From CAIKZJ01 sp964626015 (GTDB lineage: Bacteria; Bacteroidota; Ignavibacteria; Tepidaquicellales; Tepidaquicellaceae), in the NCBI GenBank assembly GCA_964626015.1, contig CAZVCC010000015.1, forward strand, positions 1 to 56,672: a stretch of DNA of 56,672 nucleotides. Reading direction: 5' to 3'. Below, piece after piece: positions 18,564-26,307 of this stretch. The notes under the pieces are model-generated. The model was given only the letters and a program-made list of their open reading frames with translations. It had not been told where the DNA came from and searched no databases. How positions within the stretch are numbered: position 1 is the stretch's first letter; every line of letters begins with the position of its first letter. The translations under genes were made by a program, and so were the position numbers.

Positions 18564-20909
18564 TTGAAGTCAGTTATCCTTATTATTTTATTTTTTCTTT
18601 CAGTTAGTATCGTATATCCTCAGATTTCGATTGATACTTTGAAAGCAGGTGATTCTCTAAAGGCAAACGATACATCAAAAACAAGTGATACTTCTTCTTT
18701 TAAACCTAATACAAACATTAATGTAAGTGTTCCGAGAATTAATTCTGCCGATATTGATATAGACGGAATTCTTAATGAATCTGCTTGGCTTAAAGCGAAA
18801 AAATTTGAAAACTTTAGTGAGGTTGAACCAGGCGACAACACAAAACCATCTGTTAACACAGAAGCTTTTGTGTTTTATGACGATGAAAACATATATATCG
18901 GTTTTAAAAATTATGAACCTGATATTAAAAGTTTAAGGAAAACATTTACTTCCCGCGATATGATTTTCAGCGATGACTGGGTGGGATTCTTCTTTGACAC
19001 TTACAACGAAAAGAAACAGGCTTATGAGTTAATAGTAAATCCTTACGGGATTCAGGCAGACCTGATGTGGAATGCACCCGGCTATGAGGATGAAACGTTT
19101 GATGCAATTTGGTATTCCGATGCAAAAATATATTCCGATATGTGGACTGTGGAAATTGTAATACCTTTTAAAAGTATTAGATTTCCTAATAAACCCGAAC
19201 AAATGTGGAATTTCCTCTTATTCCGAAACCATCCGAGAGCAAACCGCGAGCAGATTTCGTGGTCTTCACTTTCAAGAGATGATCCGACCCTTTACACAAG
19301 AGCAGCCAAAATGTCTGGAATTAATAATATAAAAGGCGGTAATAATCTGGAAATTCTCCCTTATGCCCTCGGTTCTCAAAAAGGATTCATTACAGATTAC
19401 GGAAATGCCAATTCGGATTTTGATAACGAAAAAGTTAAAGGGCAGTTCGGCCTTAATGTAAAATATGGTATTACATCGAACCTGACTTCTGACCTTGCAA
19501 TTAATCCTGATTTCTCTCAGGTTGAGTCCGATGCTGCTCAGGTAGACGTGAATAATACGTTCGCATTATTTTATCCTGAGAAAAGACCATTCTTCATAGA
19601 AGGTAATGATATTTTTAAATCACCAATGGATATTGTCTACACAAGGTCAATCAATAATCCATTATTTGCTTTCAAATTAACAGGCAAAGTAGGAAGAACT
19701 GACGTTGGATATACCGTTGCGTATGACCAGAATTCCCCTTTTATACTTCCTTTTCAGGAGTACAGTGATTTTATTGCTTCAAACAGAACATCTACTTCGA
19801 ATATATTAAGACTTAAGCAGTCATTGGGTACTAATGATTCTTACGTTGGTTTAATATTTACTGACAGAGAAGTTAACAAAGATACAAAGCAGGCATTTGA
19901 TGTAGACGGCTATAACCGTGTCTTTGGATTTGACGGAAACTTCAGGTTTCTTGACAATTACTCGATAACATTTCAGTCTCTTAGACTATTTACGAGAGAA
20001 ATTAACTACAGTGAATATTACAATCCTAACAGGTTTGATAACGATAAATATACGGCTGCACTTGATGGTGAATACTTTGCGGGTTTTTCTAATTACTTAT
20101 CGTTTGAGAGAAGTGCAAGGCACTGGAATTTTAACGTAAGGTACGATGATGCGTCTCCCGTCTCAAGGCAGGATGACGGATTTAATTCTAATAATGATTA
20201 CAGAAGAATTCAGACCTCACAAGCATATATGTTCTATACTGACGGGAAAATTTTGAAGAGAATACAGCCTTCTGTTTTTGGTTACCTCAGGTATGATTAT
20301 GACGGGAGAATAAAAGAGCAGTTTGCAGATGCAAGTATTTGGCTAAGACTACCTTTTCAGATTAGCACTAACATCGGTTTCTATATGGTAAACAATGAAT
20401 GGTTTGGAGGTAAATTTCATGAAGGTGTTCGGAGAGTTAACATGAATTTGGATTTTCAGACATTCAGCTGGCTGCGAGGGGGTTTTTATGTATCAACCGG
20501 AAGGTCAATTGTTAGAGAACCCGATTCATACATAGGATACGTAAATAACCTTGAACTTTGGGGTACTATAAAACCAATTGACAGGCTAACTCTCGAAAAT
20601 TCGTACGTGTATTACGAACTGCTGAAATCATACGCAGGTGAAAAAATATTTGCAGGATATATATTTCGTAACAAAACCAACATACAAGTAACAAAAAGCC
20701 TATCAGCAAGACTTGTTTTTCAATACGATACATTTTCGGGCAACTTTAACTTTTCTCCATTAATAAGTTATAAGATAAATCCATTTACTATCTTTTATGT
20801 CGGATCAACTTATGATTATAACGAACTAATGAGTCAGGGAAATATTTCAAAGCAAGTCCTTACAGACAGACAATATTTCCTTAAACTACAATATTTATGG
20901 AGAATGTAA
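18564..20909 (+). CDS. Outer-membrane protein with CBM9-like domain (DUF5916 type)
   Basis: A signal peptide (about 1-20) is followed by a spacer and then a domain with INSADIDIDGILNESAWLKA and IVIPFKSIRF, the pattern of carbohydrate-binding family 9 modules. The rest (about residues 260-781) is a long beta-strand-rich region with NPDFSQVESDAAQVDVN and YPEKRPFFIEG, which is characteristic of the DUF5916 outer-membrane family, ending in an aromatic-rich LQYLWRM strand. A surface role in binding or uptake of a glycan or other ligand is inferred from the module, not shown. The start is TTG: it leads directly into the signal peptide and no in-frame ATG fits. Confidence 0.82.
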   Translation: MKSVILIILFFLSVSIVYPQISIDTLKAGDSLKANDTSKTSDTSSFKPNTNINVSVPRINSADIDIDGILNESAWLKAKKFENFSEVEPGDNTKPSVNTEAFVFYDDENIYIGFKNYEPDIKSLRKTFTSRDMIFSDDWVGFFFDTYNEKKQAYELIVNPYGIQADLMWNAPGYEDETFDAIWYSDAKIYSDMWTVEIVIPFKSIRFPNKPEQMWNFLLFRNHPRANREQISWSSLSRDDPTLYTRAAKMSGINNIKGGNNLEILPYALGSQKGFITDYGNANSDFDNEKVKGQFGLNVKYGITSNLTSDLAINPDFSQVESDAAQVDVNNTFALFYPEKRPFFIEGNDIFKSPMDIVYTRSINNPLFAFKLTGKVGRTDVGYTVAYDQNSPFILPFQEYSDFIASNRTSTSNILRLKQSLGTNDSYVGLIFTDREVNKDTKQAFDVDGYNRVFGFDGNFRFLDNYSITFQSLRLFTREINYSEYYNPNRFDNDKYTAALDGEYFAGFSNYLSFERSARHWNFNVRYDDASPVSRQDDGFNSNNDYRRIQTSQAYMFYTDGKILKRIQPSVFGYLRYDYDGRIKEQFADASIWLRLPFQISTNIGFYMVNNEWFGGKFHEGVRRVNMNLDFQTFSWLRGGFYVSTGRSIVREPDSYIGYVNNLELWGTIKPIDRLTLENSYVYYELLKSYAGEKIFAGYIFRNKTNIQVTKSLSARLVFQYDTFSGNFNFSPLISYKINPFTIFYVGSTYDYNELMSQGNISKQVLTDRQYFLKLQYLWRM

Positions 20910-20927
20910 ACCTTGTTCAGCAGAGAT

Positions 20928-21521
20928 TTATTTGTGTTTGAGCAAACCGTATTTCGAAAACGATTTGATGTTCTTTCTTATCAAATTCAGTGAAAACATT
21001 TTCTGATCGTTTGCCCAAGAGTTAATTAACTCCCTGAATGCACCGTGTAAAAACAAGCTGGATATTTTTGGATTTATTTCTTTATTATATACTTTTTGTT
21101 TTATTCCATCCTTAATAATCTTGTTACCTAAACGGTTAAACATTTCATAATATGGAGTGAATTCTTTTGGATTGCGCATAAGTAATCTTTGCTGTTCGTG
21201 TGCAATTACTATTGCTATTGATGTATTCTCGGTAAATGTATCGAATATCATATCGATTAACGCATCGTGTTTCTTCTCAATGGATAAGTCTTTACGTGCA
21301 ACTGTTTCTTTCAATTTGTGATAAAGACAACCCCAAACATCATCAAAAATCTTGTATAGGATATAGTCTTTGCTTTTGTAATAGACATATACACTGCCTA
21401 CAGATACTTTTGCTTTTTTAGCTATCTCTGAAATTTTTGCATTAAAATATCCTTTTGATGCAAATACTTGAACAGCAGCGTTAATTATGTCAATTTCTTT
21501 GTTACCTTCTTTTTTTCTCAT
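20928..21521 (-). CDS. TetR/AcrR-family transcriptional regulator
   Basis: The 197-residue protein has the usual TetR layout: an N-terminal helix-turn-helix (about residues 8-55; FASKGYFNAKISEIAKKAKV then SVGSVYVYYKSKD) and an alpha-helical ligand domain. The YYKSKD end of the HTH and the following helices resemble fatty-acid-responsive members of the family, but that is a loose similarity. It is convergent with the outer-membrane gene (18-bp gap) and lies after a terminator of the minus-strand gene upstream, so it has its own promoter in 21522-21587. Its target is unknown. Confidence 0.9.
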   Translation of the reverse strand: MRKKEGNKEIDIINAAVQVFASKGYFNAKISEIAKKAKVSVGSVYVYYKSKDYILYKIFDDVWGCLYHKLKETVARKDLSIEKKHDALIDMIFDTFTENTSIAIVIAHEQQRLLMRNPKEFTPYYEMFNRLGNKIIKDGIKQKVYNKEINPKISSLFLHGAFRELINSWANDQKMFSLNLIRKNIKSFSKYGLLKHK

Positions 21522-21587
21522 GGGATTTGGTAGTTAAATTGAATTACGATTCACTGCAAATTAATAAATTTAGACGTTTATTACAAT

Positions 21588-21622
21588 AAAAAAGGGTTTC
21601 CCCTTAATGTAAAACCCCTTTT
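21588..21622 (-). terminator. Intrinsic terminator of the His-duplicated protein gene
   Basis: AAAAGGGTTT and AAACCCCTTTT pair with one bulged base; on the minus strand the stem is followed by a run of six T. It lies 15 bp after the stop at 21637. Confidence 0.75.
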
Positions 21623-21636
21623 ACGGCTTATTGTAT

Positions 21637-22356
21637 TTAATCAAACAGTTTTTCAACATCCTGATATTTTGAATGCATATCGTCTATTGCTTTATCGATT
21701 GATTTTTCGTCGTTTGTCTTCAATGCATCTTTCAATGCAATGGTCTTATCGACCAATTCCTTTGTAAGTTTCTTGTACTCTTCGGTTTTCTCTTCAAGTC
21801 TCTTAGGGAGCTTTGAATTAATGCATGCCTCTGCCTTTGTTATCATACCGTCAATCAATCCTTCAATTGATTTATAATCTTTCGAAGGATAGAATTTATG
21901 AAAAATAACGTACAGGTCTTTATGATAAGAATCAACCTCCTTGTTTACTGGTCTCAGAATTCTTACCATCATTTCAAAGTCTGCGTGAAGTTTCTCTGCT
22001 GCATCAAGCATTGCCTGATTATCTTCACCCTCCGCAGTTTTATAATAATTCTCCGCAGAAGCGTTAAGTACTTTCAATCCTTCCTGCCATTTGTCTTTTT
22101 TATCCTGCATTATACCGGGCAGTTTTGCGCTGTTGATTTTCTCCATATAAGGCTTTATCTTTTCGACCATACCTTTTAAAGTGGCGATATCCTTTGAGGG
22201 ATATGCTTCGTGCCATATAACGTATATTACATCATGGAATTCGAATAATTCAGGAACGCTCGACGTGATTTCAGTTGAATCTATTGTGTGTTGTGCCTTA
22301 GCATTAATCGTTATAAATGATAAAACTGCAAACACTAAAATTAAAATTTTTTTCAT
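21637..22356 (-). CDS. Secreted helical protein with two 104-residue His-bearing repeats
   Basis: The 239-residue protein has a signal peptide (1-21, ending AKAQ) and then two copies of an alpha-helical unit. FHDVIYVIWHEAYPSKD (from 40) matches YHKDLYVIFHKFYPSKD (from 144), and INSAKLP matches INSKLP. Three histidines per unit are in exact register: His41/His145, His49/His153 and His124/His228, all 104 residues apart. HxxxxxxxH on one helix plus a third His on a later helix suggests a metal- or haem-binding helical bundle in the periplasm; this is inference. No named family was recognised. GGAGG precedes the ATG. It lies 60 bp after a small lipoprotein gene and downstream of a two-component system. 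Confidence 0.8.
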   Translation of the reverse strand: MKKILILVFAVLSFITINAKAQHTIDSTEITSSVPELFEFHDVIYVIWHEAYPSKDIATLKGMVEKIKPYMEKINSAKLPGIMQDKKDKWQEGLKVLNASAENYYKTAEGEDNQAMLDAAEKLHADFEMMVRILRPVNKEVDSYHKDLYVIFHKFYPSKDYKSIEGLIDGMITKAEACINSKLPKRLEEKTEEYKKLTKELVDKTIALKDALKTNDEKSIDKAIDDMHSKYQDVEKLFD

Positions 22357-22416
22357 AAAATTTATTAACCTCCGTTTAAATAATAATATGATTAAGATTT
22401 CGACATTATTGACGCT

Positions 22417-22758
22417 TTATTCCAAATTTTGTCTTCCCCCTCTGTATCTGTGTCTTTTCTGAAGTCCTTTACCAAAATAACAATTACTATCTCTCATAAG
22501 AACCTTGTGCCGATTATTTGACCATTTCTCATTTACACCTCCGTTTTCAGGAGGAATGTAGTCAGGTCTTTTAATAGTCTGTTTTTTTAAAGGTTTAACA
22601 CCCTCTTTTGTAACCGAATCAATAACTATTTTATCAATAGTATCAGTTGTAACTTCGATACTTTTACTACTATTAAATTCTATTTTTTCTGTTTTACACG
22701 AGAATATTAAGGTAGACGTTACAAATATAATGATAATATTTCTTAATATATATTCCAA
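22417..22758 (-). CDS. Small putative lipoprotein of unknown function
   Basis: The 113-residue product begins with a hydrophobic segment and a lipobox-like LIFSC, so Cys21 is the likely lipidation site. The mature part is charged, ends in an Arg-rich stretch, and matches no family that I know. It lies 28 bp after the response regulator gene on the same strand and 60 bp before the His-duplicated protein gene, so all may be one transcript. Confidence 0.6.
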   Translation of the reverse strand: MEYILRNIIIIFVTSTLIFSCKTEKIEFNSSKSIEVTTDTIDKIVIDSVTKEGVKPLKKQTIKRPDYIPPENGGVNEKWSNNRHKVLMRDSNCYFGKGLQKRHRYRGGRQNLE

Positions 22759-22786
22759 GATACATGTAAATGAGCAAAATTCGTGC

Positions 22787-24163
22787 CTAATGTTTTCCCT
22801 TTACACCCCATTTCTCAAGACGATATCTTAGGTTTCTTTCTGAAATTCCGAGAAGTTTTGCGGCAGCTGTTTGATTCCCACTTGTCTTTTTTAAAGCGCT
22901 TGTAATGAGAGTTCTTTCAAGTAATTCAACTTTATCAGTCAATGAAGTTCCTTCTTCAAAACAAGAATCCAAATCCTTTTCGCTTCCGGGAGTCTTTATT
23001 CCTATTGGTAAATCTTCGGTTGATATAATTTCATTTCGAGACAAAACAATGGAATGATGTACGATGTTTTCAAGTTCTCGAATATTTCCGGGGTAGTTAT
23101 ATTTCATCAGTAAGTCAAGGGCTTCTTTGGAAAACTCAAGATTTGTTTTATCAGTTTCTTTCAGATATTTCTTTAGAAATTCTGAAATCAGAATTGAAAT
23201 ATCCTCTTTTCTTTCTCTCAATGGCGGTAGCTGGATATTAACAACATTTAACCTGTAGAAAAGGTCTTCCCTGAATTTGCCTTCCTTAATTAAATCTTCA
23301 ATGTTTTTGTTCGTTGCTGAAATAACTCTAACATCAACTTTTATCGTATTTGCACCTCCGACTCTTTCGAATTGTCCTTCCTGAAGCACTCTTAAAAGTT
23401 TTACCTGAAGATGCATTGGCAGGTCTCCTATCTCATCCAAAAAGATTGTACCCTCATCTGCAATTTCAAATCGACCTTTATGCATCTTTTCCGCTCCTGT
23501 AAACGCACCTTTTTCATGTCCAAATAATTCGCTTTCAAGAAGATTTTCATTCAGCGCAGCGCAGTTAACAGGTACAAAAAGTTTGTCTTTTCTTTTACTT
23601 GCGTAGTGAATAGCTCGTGCAAGAACTTCTTTGCCCGTACCGCTTTCACCAAGAATCAATACAGATGCTTTTGACGCTGCAACCCTTGAGGCAACATCTA
23701 TAATTCTTTTCATTTTAAACGAATTTGTAATAACCCCTTCAAGTTTATTACTCGATTCAAGCTGTTCTTTAAGAAACTTCAATTCTGATCTGAGATTATT
23801 TTTTTCGATTATTCGTTTTATGACGAGTTCTATTTCATCAAGATTGTATGGTTTAGTTATAAAATCATAAGCGCCGTATTTTAAAGCCTGCACCGCTGTC
23901 TCAACTGATGCGTAAGCAGTCATAATAACAACTGATATTTCCGGGTTGATTTCTTTAAGGTCTGTAAGTAGGTCTATTCCGGATGCACCGGGCATTTTAA
24001 GGTCAGTAAGAATGACATCAATTAAATTTTTCCGAACTATATCCAGAGCTGTTTCGGCTGAATCCGCTTCCAAAACTTTATAACCCCTGCTTTTAAGGTC
24101 TCCTGAAAGAACCTGTCGCTGCGCTTTTTCGTCGTCGACTATTAATAATGTTGTATCAATCAT
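22787..24163 (-). CDS. NtrC-family sigma-54-dependent response regulator
   Basis: Three domains are clear. The receiver (1-120) has the acidic pair Asp10/Asp11 and phosphoacceptor Asp54 (ILTDLKMPG). The AAA+ domain has the Walker A GESGTGKE, the sigma-54-contacting GAFTGA loop and FLDEIGDLP. A Fis-type helix-turn-helix (NQTAAAKLLGISERNLRYRL) ends the protein. It should bind enhancer sites and open sigma-54 promoters when phosphorylated by the kinase encoded just upstream, whose reading frame it overlaps by 4 bp. I found no clear GG-N10-GC sigma-54 promoter in the nearby gaps, so its targets may lie elsewhere. Confidence 0.96.
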   Translation of the reverse strand: MIDTTLLIVDDEKAQRQVLSGDLKSRGYKVLEADSAETALDIVRKNLIDVILTDLKMPGASGIDLLTDLKEINPEISVVIMTAYASVETAVQALKYGAYDFITKPYNLDEIELVIKRIIEKNNLRSELKFLKEQLESSNKLEGVITNSFKMKRIIDVASRVAASKASVLILGESGTGKEVLARAIHYASKRKDKLFVPVNCAALNENLLESELFGHEKGAFTGAEKMHKGRFEIADEGTIFLDEIGDLPMHLQVKLLRVLQEGQFERVGGANTIKVDVRVISATNKNIEDLIKEGKFREDLFYRLNVVNIQLPPLRERKEDISILISEFLKKYLKETDKTNLEFSKEALDLLMKYNYPGNIRELENIVHHSIVLSRNEIISTEDLPIGIKTPGSEKDLDSCFEEGTSLTDKVELLERTLITSALKKTSGNQTAAAKLLGISERNLRYRLEKWGVKGKH

Positions 24164-26193
24164 GGTAAAGTAATTATAAATTTTGAACCTTTGTTTATTT
24201 CGCTTTCCACCTCGATCGTGCCGTTATGCTGAAGAACGATCTGCCTTACAATACTAAGCCCCATCCCTGTTCCGCTGTTCTTTGTTGTAAAATATATATC
24301 AAAAATCTTTTCAATATTTTCTTTAGCAATACCTGAGCCTATATCACTTATTGTAAACACATTTCCCTTTTCACTTGAAATGAATTCAATGTTTATTTCC
24401 CCGTTATTTTTTGATGCCTCGATTGCATTACGAATTAAATTAATAAATACTTGTTTCATTTGCTGGTAATCGAAAGAAATCTTTTTGTTCTCGTCAATAT
24501 TAGTCTTTATTTTAATGTTATTGTCTGCAGCTTGAACTTCCGCAATTTTGATTATTTCGTTCAAGAACTCATTAACATCATACTCTGCTATCATTAGTTT
24601 TGCTGGTTTTGTAAACCGAAGAAACTGTTCTATTATTGAATTAACTCTGTACGATTCAGAACGGAGTATTTCGAGAAGAGAAGAAAAGTCTTCTGAATTA
24701 ATTTTGTTTTTATATTCTCTTTCAAGCCGCTGAGATATCATTATAATAGTATTAAGCGGATTTCTAATTTCATGCGCAACACCTGAAGCGAGTTCACCCA
24801 TAGCTGTGAACTTCTCATTTTGAGATAGTTGTTTTTCAATTTTTCTTGTATCTGTAATATCTTCAATTAAGAGAGAATATGTACTATTGGAAGTTTTGGT
24901 TTCCAAGGTCGAAGCTGAATTTAACATAAAAATTTTTCTAAAACCGTTTACATAAGTTTCGATATCAAAATTATCAAGTTTTTCTCTTTCATTAAGAATT
25001 ACGCTTAAATCAGGAGAAATCTCGTTTATCGTATCCATGCTTAACCGTGTATCCTCTGCAATAGAAAGCAATTTGTATGCAGATTTGTTGAAAATGAGGA
25101 TGTTGTCTGTGCTGTCAGTAGTAATCAAAGCAGGTGAAAGGTTTTCAATAATGCTACCCGTGAGAGTCTGAATGCGTTTGTATTCTTCGGAAATCAGGTT
25201 GTAATTCTGATTAGATATAATAACAGACAAAATAATTATTGTCATGACAATTACGATTAACGAGACAACAACAGCTCTTGTCAGCATTCTTGATTCTGAA
25301 GAGTATATTTCATCCATTGAAAGCCCGACCCGAAATACACCAATCTTGTTGTTATCCATTTTAAAAAGATTAACAGCCTCGTAAACAGAACTTCCTTCAA
25401 ACTGTACAATTCTCGCTATACTTTTTTCAGTATCAAATACATGCTTTAGCTCATCATCATTTGCAAAGTTTGATAGTTCGTCAACGTTCTTGTTTGCAGC
25501 AAGAATCTCTTTTGAGTTTTGAAGTAAAATATATTCTATACCTGCTCCAGAACCCATATCAAGAATGAGCTTACCGAATCCTATTTTATTCTTAAATTTA
25601 AGGTACGATTCCGCATCAAGATTGACTACTATAACACCTTTGCCGAAAGCACGAGTTATTCCAACCGCAAAGCGGTTTCCTTTTTCGATTCTTGCTTCTT
25701 TAAGTCCAATTATGATTTCTGTTTCCGAACCATCGTATAATGGTGCGAGGTATGTATCGGGGGAATACTTTCCTTTCATCGACTGGTGGATTGAGTCATT
25801 CCCTGCATTACTGAAAACTCTTTCCTTCTCGTTATTAAAAACATTAATGCGAAACACTTCATTCTCATTCCCAATTTGAACAAGTAAATCATTATTCAAA
25901 AGGTTTAAACTGTCAAGTCTTGCAACATTTTTTGCAACTCCGAGTAAATGTTGAGCAAGAAGGTTCTCCATTTCGCTATCTGAAAATATTGAATTCTCAC
26001 TGCTTTTAGTTACAACGTTCAGAATGGAGCTTGAATATTCATTTAGTAGATGATATATCTCATTCTTGTTGGCATTGTATTCGTAAATAGTAGAAGCAAT
26101 TATAATAATAATAAGGGCGGTTGAAACAAAAATGATGTTTTTAGGCTTGAGTAACGAGATTTTTCTGATATTTATTTCAGAGGTTTTTATCAT
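24160..26193 (-). CDS. Membrane sensor histidine kinase, NtrB-like
   Basis: The 677-residue kinase has a membrane segment at about 18-37, an extracytoplasmic sensor domain of about 260 residues (double-Cache-like by length and by the GKGVIVVNLDAE strand), a second membrane segment at about 305-327, a PAS-like region near 345-440, a dimerisation domain with the phospho-accepting His (SGVAHEIRNPLN), and an ATPase domain with NLIRNAIEAS, DIGSGI, FTTKNSGTGMGLSI. It phosphorylates the sigma-54 regulator whose gene overlaps its stop by 4 bp (ATGA). The signal is unknown; the periplasmic domain suggests an external small molecule. Confidence 0.95.
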   Translation of the reverse strand: MIKTSEINIRKISLLKPKNIIFVSTALIIIIIASTIYEYNANKNEIYHLLNEYSSSILNVVTKSSENSIFSDSEMENLLAQHLLGVAKNVARLDSLNLLNNDLLVQIGNENEVFRINVFNNEKERVFSNAGNDSIHQSMKGKYSPDTYLAPLYDGSETEIIIGLKEARIEKGNRFAVGITRAFGKGVIVVNLDAESYLKFKNKIGFGKLILDMGSGAGIEYILLQNSKEILAANKNVDELSNFANDDELKHVFDTEKSIARIVQFEGSSVYEAVNLFKMDNNKIGVFRVGLSMDEIYSSESRMLTRAVVVSLIVIVMTIIILSVIISNQNYNLISEEYKRIQTLTGSIIENLSPALITTDSTDNILIFNKSAYKLLSIAEDTRLSMDTINEISPDLSVILNEREKLDNFDIETYVNGFRKIFMLNSASTLETKTSNSTYSLLIEDITDTRKIEKQLSQNEKFTAMGELASGVAHEIRNPLNTIIMISQRLEREYKNKINSEDFSSLLEILRSESYRVNSIIEQFLRFTKPAKLMIAEYDVNEFLNEIIKIAEVQAADNNIKIKTNIDENKKISFDYQQMKQVFINLIRNAIEASKNNGEINIEFISSEKGNVFTISDIGSGIAKENIEKIFDIYFTTKNSGTGMGLSIVRQIVLQHNGTIEVESEINKGSKFIITLP

Positions 26194-26255
26194 GAATAAA
26201 ATTATTACAAAAAGATTACATAATAAATGTAATAAGATAATTAAAGGATTTTAAT

Positions 26256-26290
26256 AAAAAAGGCGGAGAGCATAATTCCCCGCCTTTTTT
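26256..26290 (-). terminator. Intrinsic terminator of the M14 peptidase gene
   Basis: AAAAAAGGCGG and CCGCCTTTTTT form an 11-bp stem around a 13-nt loop, 18 bp beyond the stop at 26308. T runs on both strands would allow it to act in both directions. Confidence 0.85.
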
Positions 26291-26307
26291 AATTCCGCAC
26301 TCAATAG

